A stretch of 64,000 bases of DNA, taken from NCBI GenBank assembly GCA_964628985.1, contig CAZVNJ010000010.1:4622-68621 (forward strand), read 5' to 3'. A model generated the notes under the pieces. That model searched no databases. It worked only from the letters and a program-made list of their open reading frames with translations, and was not told where the DNA came from. Positions 26,343-35,574 of the stretch are shown here, piece by piece. The DNA comes from SURF-43 sp964628985. GTDB lineage: Bacteria; Chloroflexota; Dehalococcoidia; UBA2979. Within the stretch, counting starts at the first letter, position 1. Every line of letters starts with the position of its first letter. The translations under genes were made by a program, and so were the position numbers.

Positions 26343-27545
26343 GTGCCGACGACCACCCTTTCGGATGTGGAGGCCGTCCTCGACACCCTGGCCACCCCGG
26401 TGGTGGTCTGGGACCTCGAGGGACGGATGCTCGCGAGCAATGCCGCGGCTGCCACCCTGTTTGGATACACGCTGGCGCAGATGCGCACGATCAACCGTGC
26501 GCAGATCGTGCATCCCGAAGACCTTGAGGCCGTCCAGGAACGCATCAGGCGCCGGCGCGCCGGAGACCGTACCCGGCGACACTTTGCCCTTCGCGTCGTG
26601 ACCGCCAGCGGAGCGGTGCGCCAGTGCGCGTGCTCGGCGGCGGCTTATGAGTACGACGGTCGGGTGGTCGGTACGGTCGTGGAGTATTTCGACGGCGAGC
26701 GCCTGGAGCAGGTCGGGGGGGCGTTCGCGCGAAACGCGGCCCTGTTCCGCGAGCTGTTCGAACTGAGCCCGGTCGCCGTCTTCAGCACGGGCCCGGACCA
26801 CCGCTTCGAGACCGTCAATCCCACGGCCCGGCTGCTCTTCCAGCGCCCCATCGAGGACCTCGAGGCGCTCACGTTTGGGGACATCGTCGTCCCGGAGCAG
26901 CGAGGGATGCTGGAGGCTGGGGTGTCGGCGGGCGGCGCGCCGGACAACGTCGAACTTGAGATTGTCCGGCCCGACGAGTCTCGCCGTTGGGTGCACCTGT
27001 CCCTACGCACGCTCGCTGACCCGCAGGGCCGGTTCGCTGGCCAGGTCGGGCTGGCGCAGGACATCACCCAGCAGGTGATGGAGCGCCAGGCGGCGAAGTC
27101 CGCCGCACGGCATGACGCCTTGACCGGTGCGCTCAACCGTCGGGCGTTCGACGAGGCGGCGGCGGACACCGCCGGCCAGAACACGGCGGTGGCCGTGATC
27201 GACCTCAACGACTTCAAGTCGATCAATGACCAGTACGGCCACGGCGTCGGCGACGAAGCACTGCTGGCGGTCGCCACGGCGCTCGGCGAGGTCGAAGGTA
27301 CCTCGGTCTATCGCACCGGCGGGGACGAGTTTGTGGTCACGGCGGCGGGATGGCCGGCCGCGCGATTGGAGCGGGCGCTCCCGCGCATCGTGCCGATCCC
27401 CGGCCGCGCGATCCGTGCTTCGCTCGCTGTCGGAGCCGCCGTGGCGCCCGCGGGCGGCACTCTTGCGGCGGCGATCGAGGCCGCGGACCAGCGAATGTAT
27501 CGGGCCAAGCGGGCCCGACAGGCGGCGACACGCCGCTCTGCATAG
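26343..27545 (+). CDS. Diguanylate cyclase with two PAS domains
   Basis: This 400-residue protein contains PAS 1 (about residues 8-115), PAS 2 (about 130-240) and GGDEF (250-395). The GGDEF site is intact at residues 326-330 and ADQRMYRAK is at the C-terminal end, so it should make cyclic di-GMP. The inhibitory I-site RxxD is not seen five residues before the GGDEF motif. There are no membrane segments, so it senses a cytoplasmic signal or a bound cofactor. The start is a GTG at 26343. Together with the HD-GYP phosphodiesterase-type gene at 31498 and YajQ, the window contains synthesis, breakdown and a possible receptor for c-di-GMP. Confidence 0.9.
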   Translation: MPTTTLSDVEAVLDTLATPVVVWDLEGRMLASNAAAATLFGYTLAQMRTINRAQIVHPEDLEAVQERIRRRRAGDRTRRHFALRVVTASGAVRQCACSAAAYEYDGRVVGTVVEYFDGERLEQVGGAFARNAALFRELFELSPVAVFSTGPDHRFETVNPTARLLFQRPIEDLEALTFGDIVVPEQRGMLEAGVSAGGAPDNVELEIVRPDESRRWVHLSLRTLADPQGRFAGQVGLAQDITQQVMERQAAKSAARHDALTGALNRRAFDEAAADTAGQNTAVAVIDLNDFKSINDQYGHGVGDEALLAVATALGEVEGTSVYRTGGDEFVVTAAGWPAARLERALPRIVPIPGRAIRASLAVGAAVAPAGGTLAAAIEAADQRMYRAKRARQAATRRSA

Positions 27546-27726
27546 CGTCTCGACGGCTGCTGCCCGCGGGACCGCCTCTCCCTGTCGCATTGGCCGCACT
27601 CCTCCCCGCAGCGATACTCAGACGGCAGCAGGCCGCGAGGAGGCCGCGTGTCATTCGACCGTGTGGCGCCGCTCGTCGTGCTCGCACTCCATGAACCCAC
27701 GAGGGCTGCGGGGTAGAGTCGGCTGT

Positions 27727-28662
27727 ATGGAGACAACCCTCGGTGTGGTCAGGCGGCAGGGTGCGGCGTCCCTGGTCACGTACGCCTGGTTCACGCTTGC
27801 GTGGACGCTGCTGACCATCGTCCTTGGGGCGGTCGTTCGCGCCACACATTCCGGCGATGGCTGTGGCGCTTCTTGGCCCTCCTGCGACGGCGCCTTCTTC
27901 GTCACGTCGAGTAGTGACTCCTCGCGCATGATCGAGTTCACCCATCGCGCCGTCAGTGGCCTCGACCTCATCTTCGTGGCCGTGCTCGTAGTGCTCGTGT
28001 TCCGCAGCCTTCCGGGCGGGCATCGAGCCCGTCGCACGGCCGTTTGGTCGCTCCTCTCGGTGATCTCGGAGGCGGCGATCGGAGCGTTGATCGTGCTCTA
28101 CGGGTGGGTGGCGCACGACACGTCGACGCCTCGACAGGTGTCCGTGCCGCTGCACCTCGTCAACACCTTCGCGCTGACCGGCCTGCTCGCCCTGCTGGTC
28201 TGGCAGCTGCGAGGGGGCGGCGGAGTCACATTCGCGCGTGAGCGAGGCGCGCGGGCGCTCGCTGGGCTCGGCGTCCTCATCGTCCTCGTCGCGGCCACCG
28301 GCGCCACGACCGCACTAGCGGACACCCTGTTCCGACCGGAGTCGTTCGGCCATGGGCTCGCCCAGGATCTCGACGCGTCATCGGCGTTGATTGTGCGACT
28401 CCGGGTCCTCCATCCGATCGTGGCCGTCACCACCGCGCTGCTGCTCGCGCACTACATCTGGCAGCGGCTAGACGATGGTATTGGCGCCCGGGCGGGACGC
28501 ACCGTGCTGGTGCTTCTGGGGGTGCAGGTTGCCCTGGGCAGCCTGCACATCGCGCTGCTCACACCACTGGTGACGGCCCTCTTGCACCTCGCTGTCGCCC
28601 AGGTGCTCTGGATCGCCTACGCCTTCTTCGCCCTCGATCGGCTGGAAGTCCGACCGGCCTAG
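27727..28662 (+). CDS. ctaA: Heme A synthase, COX15/CtaA family
   Basis: This 311-residue protein has eight membrane segments. The extracytoplasmic Cys pair sits in GDGCGASWPSCDG (near residue 44), and conserved heme-binding or catalytic His residues occur in EFTHRAVSG, VPLHLVN, RVLHPIVAV and LLHLAVAQ. It oxidises heme O to heme A for an aa3-type cytochrome oxidase, implying aerobic respiration. The open frame extends upstream to 27226 over the end of the PAS-GGDEF gene; the ATG at 27727 (METTLG) starts the real protein. The 180-bp gap before it holds no other gene I can see. Confidence 0.88.
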   Translation: METTLGVVRRQGAASLVTYAWFTLAWTLLTIVLGAVVRATHSGDGCGASWPSCDGAFFVTSSSDSSRMIEFTHRAVSGLDLIFVAVLVVLVFRSLPGGHRARRTAVWSLLSVISEAAIGALIVLYGWVAHDTSTPRQVSVPLHLVNTFALTGLLALLVWQLRGGGGVTFARERGARALAGLGVLIVLVAATGATTALADTLFRPESFGHGLAQDLDASSALIVRLRVLHPIVAVTTALLLAHYIWQRLDDGIGARAGRTVLVLLGVQVALGSLHIALLTPLVTALLHLAVAQVLWIAYAFFALDRLEVRPA

Positions 28663-29744
28663 CCGCCGCCCGAGGCGCGCATGACATGCAGATCAGCGGG
28701 CGGTAACTCGATCAGCCACTGCTTCTGCGTCGCGACTCCGAGGACCTCGTAGGGCCGGGCCGGCATGTCGACTTCGATCTGCAGGCCGCCCGCGAGGGGG
28801 CGCAGATGCAGGAGGTGGCTGGCGCCGTACGCCTCCTCTGCCTCAACCACTGTTTCGAGGCTGTTCACGGCCGGGCGGTCACCGCGGCGGAGGACCACGC
28901 GCTCTGACCGGACGGCCACGTCGACCGCATCGCCTACGTCGAGCCCCGGGGTCCAGGATCCGCAGCGCCACTGGAATGGCCCGACTTCCACCTCCACGCT
29001 GTCGGCGGCCGTGGCAGTGAGGCGCCCACGGTAGACATTGCGGACACCCAGCAGTTCCGCCACGCGCCTGGACTGGGGGTGCGAGAAGACGTCGCCGGGT
29101 GCGCCGGACTGGAGGACGCGGCCAGCATCGAGGACCACCAGCCGGTCGGCGAGCAGGTACGCCTCGCGCAGGTCGTGGGTCACGAAGAGCGCGCCGCGTC
29201 CCAGGTCGCGCTGCAGGCGCCTGAGCTCGAGCCGAAGCGATCGCCGGATGGTGTCGTCCAGCGCCGAGAACGGCTCGTCGAGCAAGAGCAGCCGGACATC
29301 CCGCACGAGGGCACGGGCGAGGGCCACGCGTTGCCGCTGGCCGCCGGAGAGCGTTCCCGGATCGCGATCGGCAACGCCTTCGAGGTCGAGCGCGGCGAGT
29401 GCCTCTTCAGCGCGCCTCCTTCGTTCGAGGCGGCCGCCCGGGAGGGCGAAGGCGACGTTCTCCCAGACGGAGAGGTGAGGAAAGAGGGCGAGTTCCTGCA
29501 CGACATAACCCATGCGGCGGGCCTCGACCGGCACCTCGATGCCGCGTGCGCCGTCAAAGAGCACCTCCCCGTCGAGCGAGATATGGCCGCTGGTCGGCCG
29601 GATCAGCCCCGCGATGGCGCGGAGCGTGAGGCTCTTGCCCGCGCCGGATGCGCCGAAGAGCACCACGATCTCGTCGCGGGCCTCGAGGGCGACCTCGAGC
29701 GTGAAGCGGCCCGCCTGGAGTGTGAAGTTGGCGTCGAGCGTCAC
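28659..29744 (-). CDS. modC: Molybdate/tungstate ABC transporter ATPase
   Basis: This 361-residue ABC ATPase has Walker A GASGAGKS (31-38), Q-loop VVQELALFPH (81-90), signature LSGGQ (132-136), Walker B LLLLDEP (152-158) and H-loop VTHD. A C-terminal TOBE-like beta domain follows from about residue 270, as in ModC. The GTG start overlaps the permease stop as GTGA (29741-29744). It energises molybdate or tungstate uptake through the ModB permease. It is the last gene of the HD-GYP/49-aa/modABC chain. Confidence 0.87.
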   Translation of the reverse strand: MTLDANFTLQAGRFTLEVALEARDEIVVLFGASGAGKSLTLRAIAGLIRPTSGHISLDGEVLFDGARGIEVPVEARRMGYVVQELALFPHLSVWENVAFALPGGRLERRRRAEEALAALDLEGVADRDPGTLSGGQRQRVALARALVRDVRLLLLDEPFSALDDTIRRSLRLELRRLQRDLGRGALFVTHDLREAYLLADRLVVLDAGRVLQSGAPGDVFSHPQSRRVAELLGVRNVYRGRLTATAADSVEVEVGPFQWRCGSWTPGLDVGDAVDVAVRSERVVLRRGDRPAVNSLETVVEAEEAYGASHLLHLRPLAGGLQIEVDMPARPYEVLGVATQKQWLIELPPADLHVMRASGGG

Positions 29745-30550
29745 GCGAGGCCACGTTTCGCGACGAGTCGGAGGATGGCCAGCATGAGGAGGGCGACGCT
29801 CAGGAGGACAAGCGAGATGGCGATGGCACCAGGCAGCCCGAGCGGACCGCCCTCGAACGCTGCAATCACGGCGAGCGGCAGTGTCTGCGTCCGCCCGGCG
29901 AGGCTTCCCGCGAAAATGAGCGTTGCCCCGAGTTCGCCGAGCGCACGCGCCCAGCAGAGCACGGCACCCGCGAGTAGCGGCCCTCTCGCGAGAGGCACCG
30001 TGATGCGGCGAAAGACATGGGCACGCGAGGCACCGAGTGTCCGCGCGATCGCTTCCAGTTCCGGGTCGACCGCCTCGAAGCCGGCACGTGCTGCACGCAC
30101 GTACAGCGGGGCCGCGACGAACGTCTGCGCGATCACGACCGCGAGCATGGTGAACGGGAGGGACGCTCCTGTCAGGACCTCGATTGGTCCCCCGAGCAAG
30201 CCCTGCCGGCCGAAGGCGGCGAGCAGGGCCACTCCGGCCACGGTCGGTGGTAGCACGATCGGCAGGTCGAGCAGCGCATCGAGCACCGGACCGCCTGGGA
30301 CCTGCCTCCGTGCGAGGAGCCACGCGACAGGTGTGCCGAAGGCGAGGCTCAGCGTCACCGAGATGGACGTGGTGACGAAGGAGACCCGAAGCGCGAGGGC
30401 GACAGAGGGGTCGCCCAGCGCCTCGCGCGCCCTCGGGTCACCCAGGGCCCGCCAGATCAGGCCGGCGAACGGCAGGATGAAGAACAACGCGAACACCGTG
30501 GCGAGGACGGCGACCGCAAGACCTGACCCAGAGAGACGGCGAGGGATCAT
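29741..30550 (-). CDS. modB: Molybdate ABC transporter permease
   Basis: This 269-residue protein has five or six membrane segments. It carries the permease EAA loop ARTLGASRAHVFRRITVPLA (near residue 168) and the ModB-typical ALGELGATLIFAGS. It forms the membrane channel between the ModA lipoprotein and ModC. It is linked by 4-bp overlaps at both ends (ATGA with modA, GTGA with modC), so the subunits are made in a fixed ratio. A sulfate-type permease is the alternative, but the neighbouring binding protein is ModA-like. Confidence 0.88.
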   Translation of the reverse strand: MIPRRLSGSGLAVAVLATVFALFFILPFAGLIWRALGDPRAREALGDPSVALALRVSFVTTSISVTLSLAFGTPVAWLLARRQVPGGPVLDALLDLPIVLPPTVAGVALLAAFGRQGLLGGPIEVLTGASLPFTMLAVVIAQTFVAAPLYVRAARAGFEAVDPELEAIARTLGASRAHVFRRITVPLARGPLLAGAVLCWARALGELGATLIFAGSLAGRTQTLPLAVIAAFEGGPLGLPGAIAISLVLLSVALLMLAILRLVAKRGLA

Positions 30551-31350
30551 TGAGGAGGCATCGTAAAGCCGTGCCGCACGAGGATCGCCCGACCCTCCTC
30601 GCTCCTGAGCAATGCGATGAAGGCAGCGGCGGCCGCGGCGTTCCGCCCGCTCGACAGCGGGGCGACGAGGTAGTCGGCCGTGACGTTGTAGCGTTCCGGC
30701 ACGGGCACTGCCTGGACCTCCGGTGCCGAGGCGACGTCCGTGCGGTAGACGACTGCGGCATCCGCCTCGCCCAGCTGCACCTTCGTCAGGAGAGCACGGA
30801 CATTCGACTCGCGACTCTTCACGTTCGCCAGGACTCTGGTCTGGAACCCCGGCCCGAACTCACCGCTGTGGTCGGCGGCGGCGAACGACTGCTGAGCGTA
30901 CGTGCCGATGGGCACTCCCTCGGCCGCCAGGACCAGGATCAGCCCGGGCTTGGCGAGATCGGCGTAGGAGCCGACGACGGTCGACCCCTTTGGCTTCGCG
31001 ATCACCAGCTGGTTCTGCGCGAATACGATGGCTTCCGCGCTCCTCCGTTCTGCTCTCACTGCCTCCACCTGCGCACGATCCGCTGAGGCGAACACATCCG
31101 CCGGGGCCCCCGCATTGATCTGGGTGGCGAGCGCCGAGGACGACGCGAAGTTGAGCGTCACCTTCGTCCCAGGGTGCATGGCCTCGAAGGTTCGGGCGAC
31201 GTCTCGGAAGGCATCAGTGAGGGATGAGGCTGCCGAGATGACCATTTCGCCGGATAGGGTGCCGCTCGTGCTGGCGGCTGGCGTCGATGGGGCGCACCCC
31301 ACCGCCACCACGCAGATGAGCGCCCCCAGCAGGACCCGTAGCGATCGCAC
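30547..31350 (-). CDS. modA: Molybdate-binding lipoprotein
   Basis: This 267-residue type-2 periplasmic-binding protein starts from GTG at 31350. It has a signal peptide with lipobox VAVGC (Cys 19), so it is tethered on the outside of the membrane. ModA features include ISAASSLTDAF near residue 38, NFASSSALATQI near 67, and GAPADVFASAD near 80. It captures molybdate or tungstate for the ModBC transporter. Upstream, a 49-residue membrane protein ends one base before its GTG start. Confidence 0.9.
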   Translation of the reverse strand: MRSLRVLLGALICVVAVGCAPSTPAASTSGTLSGEMVISAASSLTDAFRDVARTFEAMHPGTKVTLNFASSSALATQINAGAPADVFASADRAQVEAVRAERRSAEAIVFAQNQLVIAKPKGSTVVGSYADLAKPGLILVLAAEGVPIGTYAQQSFAAADHSGEFGPGFQTRVLANVKSRESNVRALLTKVQLGEADAAVVYRTDVASAPEVQAVPVPERYNVTADYLVAPLSSGRNAAAAAAFIALLRSEEGRAILVRHGFTMPPQ

Positions 31351-31351
31351 G

Positions 31352-31501
31352 TCAGCCCGCGAGGCCGCAGAGGATCAGCACCTGGCGCGCCGCTTCGGTG
31401 GCGCGAGAGCTGGCCCCGAGCGCCGCCGCACCGGTGATCAGGGCAACGTTGGCCCCGACCGCCCACCCCGCCAGCCGGATCACCCTCGCCCGCGGCGTCA
31501 T
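31352..31501 (-). CDS. Small single-span membrane protein between HD-GYP and modA
   Basis: This 49-residue protein begins at an ATG overlapping the HD-GYP stop (ATGA, 31498-31501) and its stop ends one base before the modA start. It has a basic N-terminus (TPRARVIR) then two hydrophobic stretches, roughly residues 9-25 and 38-47. The tight coupling on both sides argues it is a real gene. The function is unknown; it may be a membrane adaptor or regulator of either neighbour. Confidence 0.6.
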   Translation of the reverse strand: MTPRARVIRLAGWAVGANVALITGAAALGASSRATEAARQVLILCGLAG

Positions 31502-33021
31502 CCGGGAACCGCCCGGCGCTCGGCATAGGCCACGTTCGCAGCGGCGTACGAACGCTCCCACTGCGCCTGCACTGCGAGGAACGCCTCGACGCAACGCGGG
31601 TCGAAATGGACCCCGGCGTCCCTCTGGATGATGGCCGCCGCCTCCACCGGCGTCATCGGCGTGCGGTAGGAGCGGTTCGAGCGGAGCGCGTCGTAGACAT
31701 CGGCGACGGCGGCGATGCGCGCCTCAAGCGGGATCGCCTCGCCTGCAAGGCGATCCGGATAGCCGGAGCCATCCCACTTCTCGTGGTGATGCCGGATCAC
31801 CATCGACTCGACGTCAGAGCCGAAGGTGATGCGCAGGATCTCCCAGCCACGGCTGGGATGTTCGCGGATGATCCCAAACTCCTCGTCGGTCAGGCTTCCC
31901 GGCTTGTGGAGGATGGCGTCCGGGATGCCGATCTTGCCCACGTCATGCAGAAGTGCCCCGGCCGCCAGGCCGCGCAGCCGAGGCCCCGGCAACCGGAGGT
32001 GCTCGCCCACCAGCACGCTCATCGCCGCGACGCGCTCTCCGTGGCCCAACGTGTAGCCGTCGCGCGCCTCGAGTGCTGCAGCCAGCGTGAGGACAGGCTC
32101 GGTGAGGCCGCTGCGCAGTTGCTCGACGGCGTCCGAGACCGTCAGGGCGGTGAAGGAATGTACGGCGCGCCCACGCGAATACTCGAGGACGACTCCCCAA
32201 AGGACCGCGAAGAAGCCGGCGAGCAGCTGCAGGTGGTAGAGCCAGAACGTGCCGCGCCAGATCGCGCCGAAGTGCAGCGACAGTTGCGCCTGCACCAGGA
32301 GCGCCGCCCCGAGTGCGACCGCGCCGAACATCTGCTGGCCGGTGCGCGCGTACCCGGTGGCGTAGCGCACCGCTGTAATCGTGCCGAGGATCACCACCGA
32401 GGCGAGCGTCATCCAGGCGAGGACCACGCTGCCTACCAGCCAGCCCGGCACCGTCTGCGGTCGGACGAGGCCCACGATCGCATAGAGCAGGAGGAGGCCG
32501 ACGACGGTACCGAGGATGGCACCGCGGCCGCGCACGATCGCCCGTTCCATGCTGCGCGGCCACTCGACCGTGCTCGCGGCGAGGAACCCCGCCGAGACGA
32601 CGACCGCGAGACGGGCTGAGAGCCCGGTGAGGTTGAAGAGCCAGATCGCGGGCGCCGAGTCCGGGCCCGCCGCGAACCCGTAGCCGCCCGCACCCGTGTA
32701 GGAACCGGTGTAATCGCCACTGACGAGGACCCCGGGTGTGGCCAGCCCATGGACCGTAAACAGTCCGGCCATCGACAAGAACGACAGCGAAAGCATGAGG
32801 ACGCGCGCATTCCTCGCCTGGAACGCGGCGAGCCCCGCCGCAATGGCGAGCACCAGGCAGGTGATCGCTGCCGCAGAGACCACCCAGAAGTGGCCGACCG
32901 GAGAGGCCCACTGGAGTGCGCTATCCCAGTCCAGTTGAAGGCGCAGCAGGAGGAAGGCGACGCTGGACGCCGCCAGAAGCACGAGCCATGGCAGGACGGT
33001 CGGGAGCGACCGGCGAAGCAT
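31498..33021 (-). CDS. Membrane HD-GYP domain protein
   Basis: This 507-residue protein has about seven membrane segments in residues 10-280 as a sensor region and a cytoplasmic HD-GYP domain at about 310-490. LGHGERV is at 325-331, the HD pair at 359-360 (LLHDVGKIGIPD) and HHHEKWDGSGYPD at 411-423. These are the residues of active HD-GYP phosphodiesterases, which break down cyclic di-GMP. The open frame extends upstream to 34893 but is antisense to the CoA-transferase gene; the ATG at 33021 follows AGGGGGA. It heads a chain with the 49-aa protein and modABC. Coupling of c-di-GMP turnover to molybdate uptake is unusual. Confidence 0.88.
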   Translation of the reverse strand: MLRRSLPTVLPWLVLLAASSVAFLLLRLQLDWDSALQWASPVGHFWVVSAAAITCLVLAIAAGLAAFQARNARVLMLSLSFLSMAGLFTVHGLATPGVLVSGDYTGSYTGAGGYGFAAGPDSAPAIWLFNLTGLSARLAVVVSAGFLAASTVEWPRSMERAIVRGRGAILGTVVGLLLLYAIVGLVRPQTVPGWLVGSVVLAWMTLASVVILGTITAVRYATGYARTGQQMFGAVALGAALLVQAQLSLHFGAIWRGTFWLYHLQLLAGFFAVLWGVVLEYSRGRAVHSFTALTVSDAVEQLRSGLTEPVLTLAAALEARDGYTLGHGERVAAMSVLVGEHLRLPGPRLRGLAAGALLHDVGKIGIPDAILHKPGSLTDEEFGIIREHPSRGWEILRITFGSDVESMVIRHHHEKWDGSGYPDRLAGEAIPLEARIAAVADVYDALRSNRSYRTPMTPVEAAAIIQRDAGVHFDPRCVEAFLAVQAQWERSYAAANVAYAERRAVPG

Positions 33022-33135
33022 CGAGTCCCCCTGCACTGGCCGCCGCCACGCAAGCGTAGCGCGGCTCGGGCGGGTGCGCCTCGGCGGCGTATCATCCGGC
33101 CGGCTGGCCAGCGGTGGCCTGCGGAGGGCAGGACG

Positions 33136-35574
33136 ATGCTCGAAGGTGTGCGCGTGTTGGACCTTTCGCGAGAGCCGGGCGCGGCCTACGCCGCGCGGCT
33201 GTTCGCGTTGCTCGGCGCGGATGTGGTCAAGGTGGAGCCGCCCGAGGGCGACCCCCTGCGCCGTCACTGGCCTCGCCGCGGCGACGACGGCGAGAGCAGC
33301 GCACTCTTCGCCTACCTCAATGCCGCCAAGCGCTCGGCGGTCATCGATGTGTCCGTCGATGCAGACCGGGCGACCCTCCTGCGGCTGATCACAGGGGCAG
33401 ACGTCGTCTTCGAGGACGGTACACCTGGCTCCTGGCGGGCACGAGGGATCGACTTCGCAGCGGCGATCGAGGCGCATCCTCGGCTGGTCGTCGTCTCCGT
33501 GTCGCCGTTCGGTCAGGACGGACCACGCGCAGGCTGGAAGATGACGGCGCTCACGGCGCACGCTTCCGGTGGGCAACTCATGCTCTGCGGCGAGCCTGAC
33601 CTCCCACCGCTGAAAGTGGCGGGCCAACAGGCGTACTACCAGGCCGGGCTCCATGCGTTCTCCTCCGCCATGACGGCCCTCTTTGCCGTCTGTCGCGATG
33701 GGCTCGGCGACCACATCGACCTCTCGGTCCAGGAGGTGCAGGCCGTGAGCCTGGAGGCGGCGGGTCCCGGCGCACTGGCGCGTGGGTTCGACGCCGAACG
33801 TGCCGGTAACCAGGCGCGCGCAGTCTGGGGGATCTATCCGTGCGCCGACGGCTACGTCGGCGTCGCGTCGATGGCTCGGCAGACGGGATCCGTATACCGC
33901 TGCATCGAACATCCGGAACTGGCGGAGGATCCGAGGTTCGCCGATCTGATCGGCAACCCGGAAATGAACGAGATCGCCTCGCTGTTGATCCATGAGTGGA
34001 CGGCTGCGCGCCGTGCCCAGCAGATCTTCGAGGAGTCCCAGCGCCACCGTGCGCCGTTCTCGCTCATCCCCACGCCGCGCGACGTACTGGAGTGGGAGCC
34101 GCTCCAGCGGGCTGGCTTCTGGAGCGAGGTGACGCACGCTCGCCTGGGGCAGCACGTGCTGCCCGGCGCGCCCTTCACGCTCGACGGTGAGCGTGCACAC
34201 GCCACTCGTCCCGCACCGCTCCTCGGGGAACATACGGAGGAGGTGATTGCCGAGGCCGGAGCGGCCGCACCTCAGACACCACCGAAGCCTATCGGTGCGG
34301 CAAGGCTCCCCTTCGAAGGGCTTCGTGTCCTCGATCTCTCCCAGATTTGGGCAGGGCCGTATGGTGCCCGATTCCTCGCGGACATGGGTGCGGACGTCAT
34401 CCACATCGAAGGCCCGCAGTTTCCGGACGGGGTGCGCGGCCTCTTCCGGCCGGACGACCCGCGATCGTTCAACAAGGCCTCGTATTTCAACGAGTACAAC
34501 CGGAACAAGCGCGGCCTGGCGCTGGACCTCCACCGTCCCGAGGGGATGGAGGCGTTCCGGCGGCTGGTCCCGCTGGCGGACGTCGTGATCGAGAACTGGA
34601 GCGTGGGAGTCGCGGAGCGCCTCGGCATTGGCTACGAGGACCTGAAGGCGCTCAACCCCCGCATCATCTTCGTGCAGATGCCCGGATTCTCGAAGGAGCA
34701 TCCAGAGTCCGAGCGCGTGGGCTTCGGGCCCACGATCGAGCAAATGGGCGGCCTGGTCGCACTCCAGGGCTACGAGGGTGGCCCGCCGCATAAGAGCGGC
34801 ATCTCCTACGGTGATCCGGTGGGCGGAATCACCGCCGCCGGGGCCACTGCGCTCGCGCTGTGGCGGCGCGAGCAGACTGGGACCGGCGGCCACGTTGTGG
34901 TCTCGCAGCGCGACAACGTGATCGGCCTGGTGGGAGAGTTCATGGTCGCGGAGTCACTCGGCATCGACTACCCCGTGCGCGCGGGCAACCGGGATCCGGA
35001 CGCCGCGCCCCATAACGTCTACCGCACGCGGGACGACTCAGGGCGCTGGCAGGGCGACGTCGCCGGCCGGCGCGTCCTCGAATACCACGACACCTGGGTG
35101 GCGATTGCCGTGGACTCCGACGCGGCGTGGCAGGCGCTGTGCCGCGTTGTGGGTGACCGGCGCCTCGATGACCCGCGCTACGCGACGCTGGCCGGCCGGA
35201 AGGCAGACGAAGCCGCCATCGACGCCGTCCTTGGCGAGTGGGCTCGGGAGCGCGACGCCACCGAGGTCGCCGAGGTACTCCAGGCCGCCGGGGTCTCGGC
35301 GTGCCCGGTGTTCTCTGCGCTCATGCTGGCGAACGACCCTCACCTCGCCGCGCGCGAGGCGTTTCCGTCGGTAGTCCACCCCGAGGCTGGCGCGGTGCGC
35401 ACCTCGCGCCCGGTCTGGCGGATGCGCCGCCGTCCAACGCTGCCCCCGGTCCTTGGGCCGCTCTTCGGCCAGCACAACCGCGAGGTGCTACGCGACTTAG
35501 CGGGGTACTCGGACGCCGAGGTCGACGCCTTCGAGGCGAGTGGGGTCATCGCTACCGTCCCGGTAAGGCCATGA
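33136..35574 (+). CDS. Two-domain CaiB/BaiF-type CoA-transferase
   Basis: This 812-residue protein contains two complete class III CoA-transferase domains. The first starts LEGVRVLDLSREPG with LFALLGADVVKVEPPEGDP near residue 22. The second starts near residue 390 with FEGLRVLDLSQIWAGPYGAR and FLADMGADVIHIEGP. Both halves keep family glycine and acid motifs, in contrast to the fused protein at 3231 whose first half is degenerate. It likely transfers CoA between two carboxylic acids within one chain. The TGA overlaps the cobO ATG (ATGA). The open frame extends to 32749, but the ATG at 33136 begins the fold. Confidence 0.85.
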   Translation: MLEGVRVLDLSREPGAAYAARLFALLGADVVKVEPPEGDPLRRHWPRRGDDGESSALFAYLNAAKRSAVIDVSVDADRATLLRLITGADVVFEDGTPGSWRARGIDFAAAIEAHPRLVVVSVSPFGQDGPRAGWKMTALTAHASGGQLMLCGEPDLPPLKVAGQQAYYQAGLHAFSSAMTALFAVCRDGLGDHIDLSVQEVQAVSLEAAGPGALARGFDAERAGNQARAVWGIYPCADGYVGVASMARQTGSVYRCIEHPELAEDPRFADLIGNPEMNEIASLLIHEWTAARRAQQIFEESQRHRAPFSLIPTPRDVLEWEPLQRAGFWSEVTHARLGQHVLPGAPFTLDGERAHATRPAPLLGEHTEEVIAEAGAAAPQTPPKPIGAARLPFEGLRVLDLSQIWAGPYGARFLADMGADVIHIEGPQFPDGVRGLFRPDDPRSFNKASYFNEYNRNKRGLALDLHRPEGMEAFRRLVPLADVVIENWSVGVAERLGIGYEDLKALNPRIIFVQMPGFSKEHPESERVGFGPTIEQMGGLVALQGYEGGPPHKSGISYGDPVGGITAAGATALALWRREQTGTGGHVVVSQRDNVIGLVGEFMVAESLGIDYPVRAGNRDPDAAPHNVYRTRDDSGRWQGDVAGRRVLEYHDTWVAIAVDSDAAWQALCRVVGDRRLDDPRYATLAGRKADEAAIDAVLGEWARERDATEVAEVLQAAGVSACPVFSALMLANDPHLAAREAFPSVVHPEAGAVRTSRPVWRMRRRPTLPPVLGPLFGQHNREVLRDLAGYSDAEVDAFEASGVIATVPVRP

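Noticed and set aside
33022..34893. Upstream extension of the HD-GYP open frame
   Set aside because: It is antisense to the fused CoA-transferase gene and lacks membrane or domain features.
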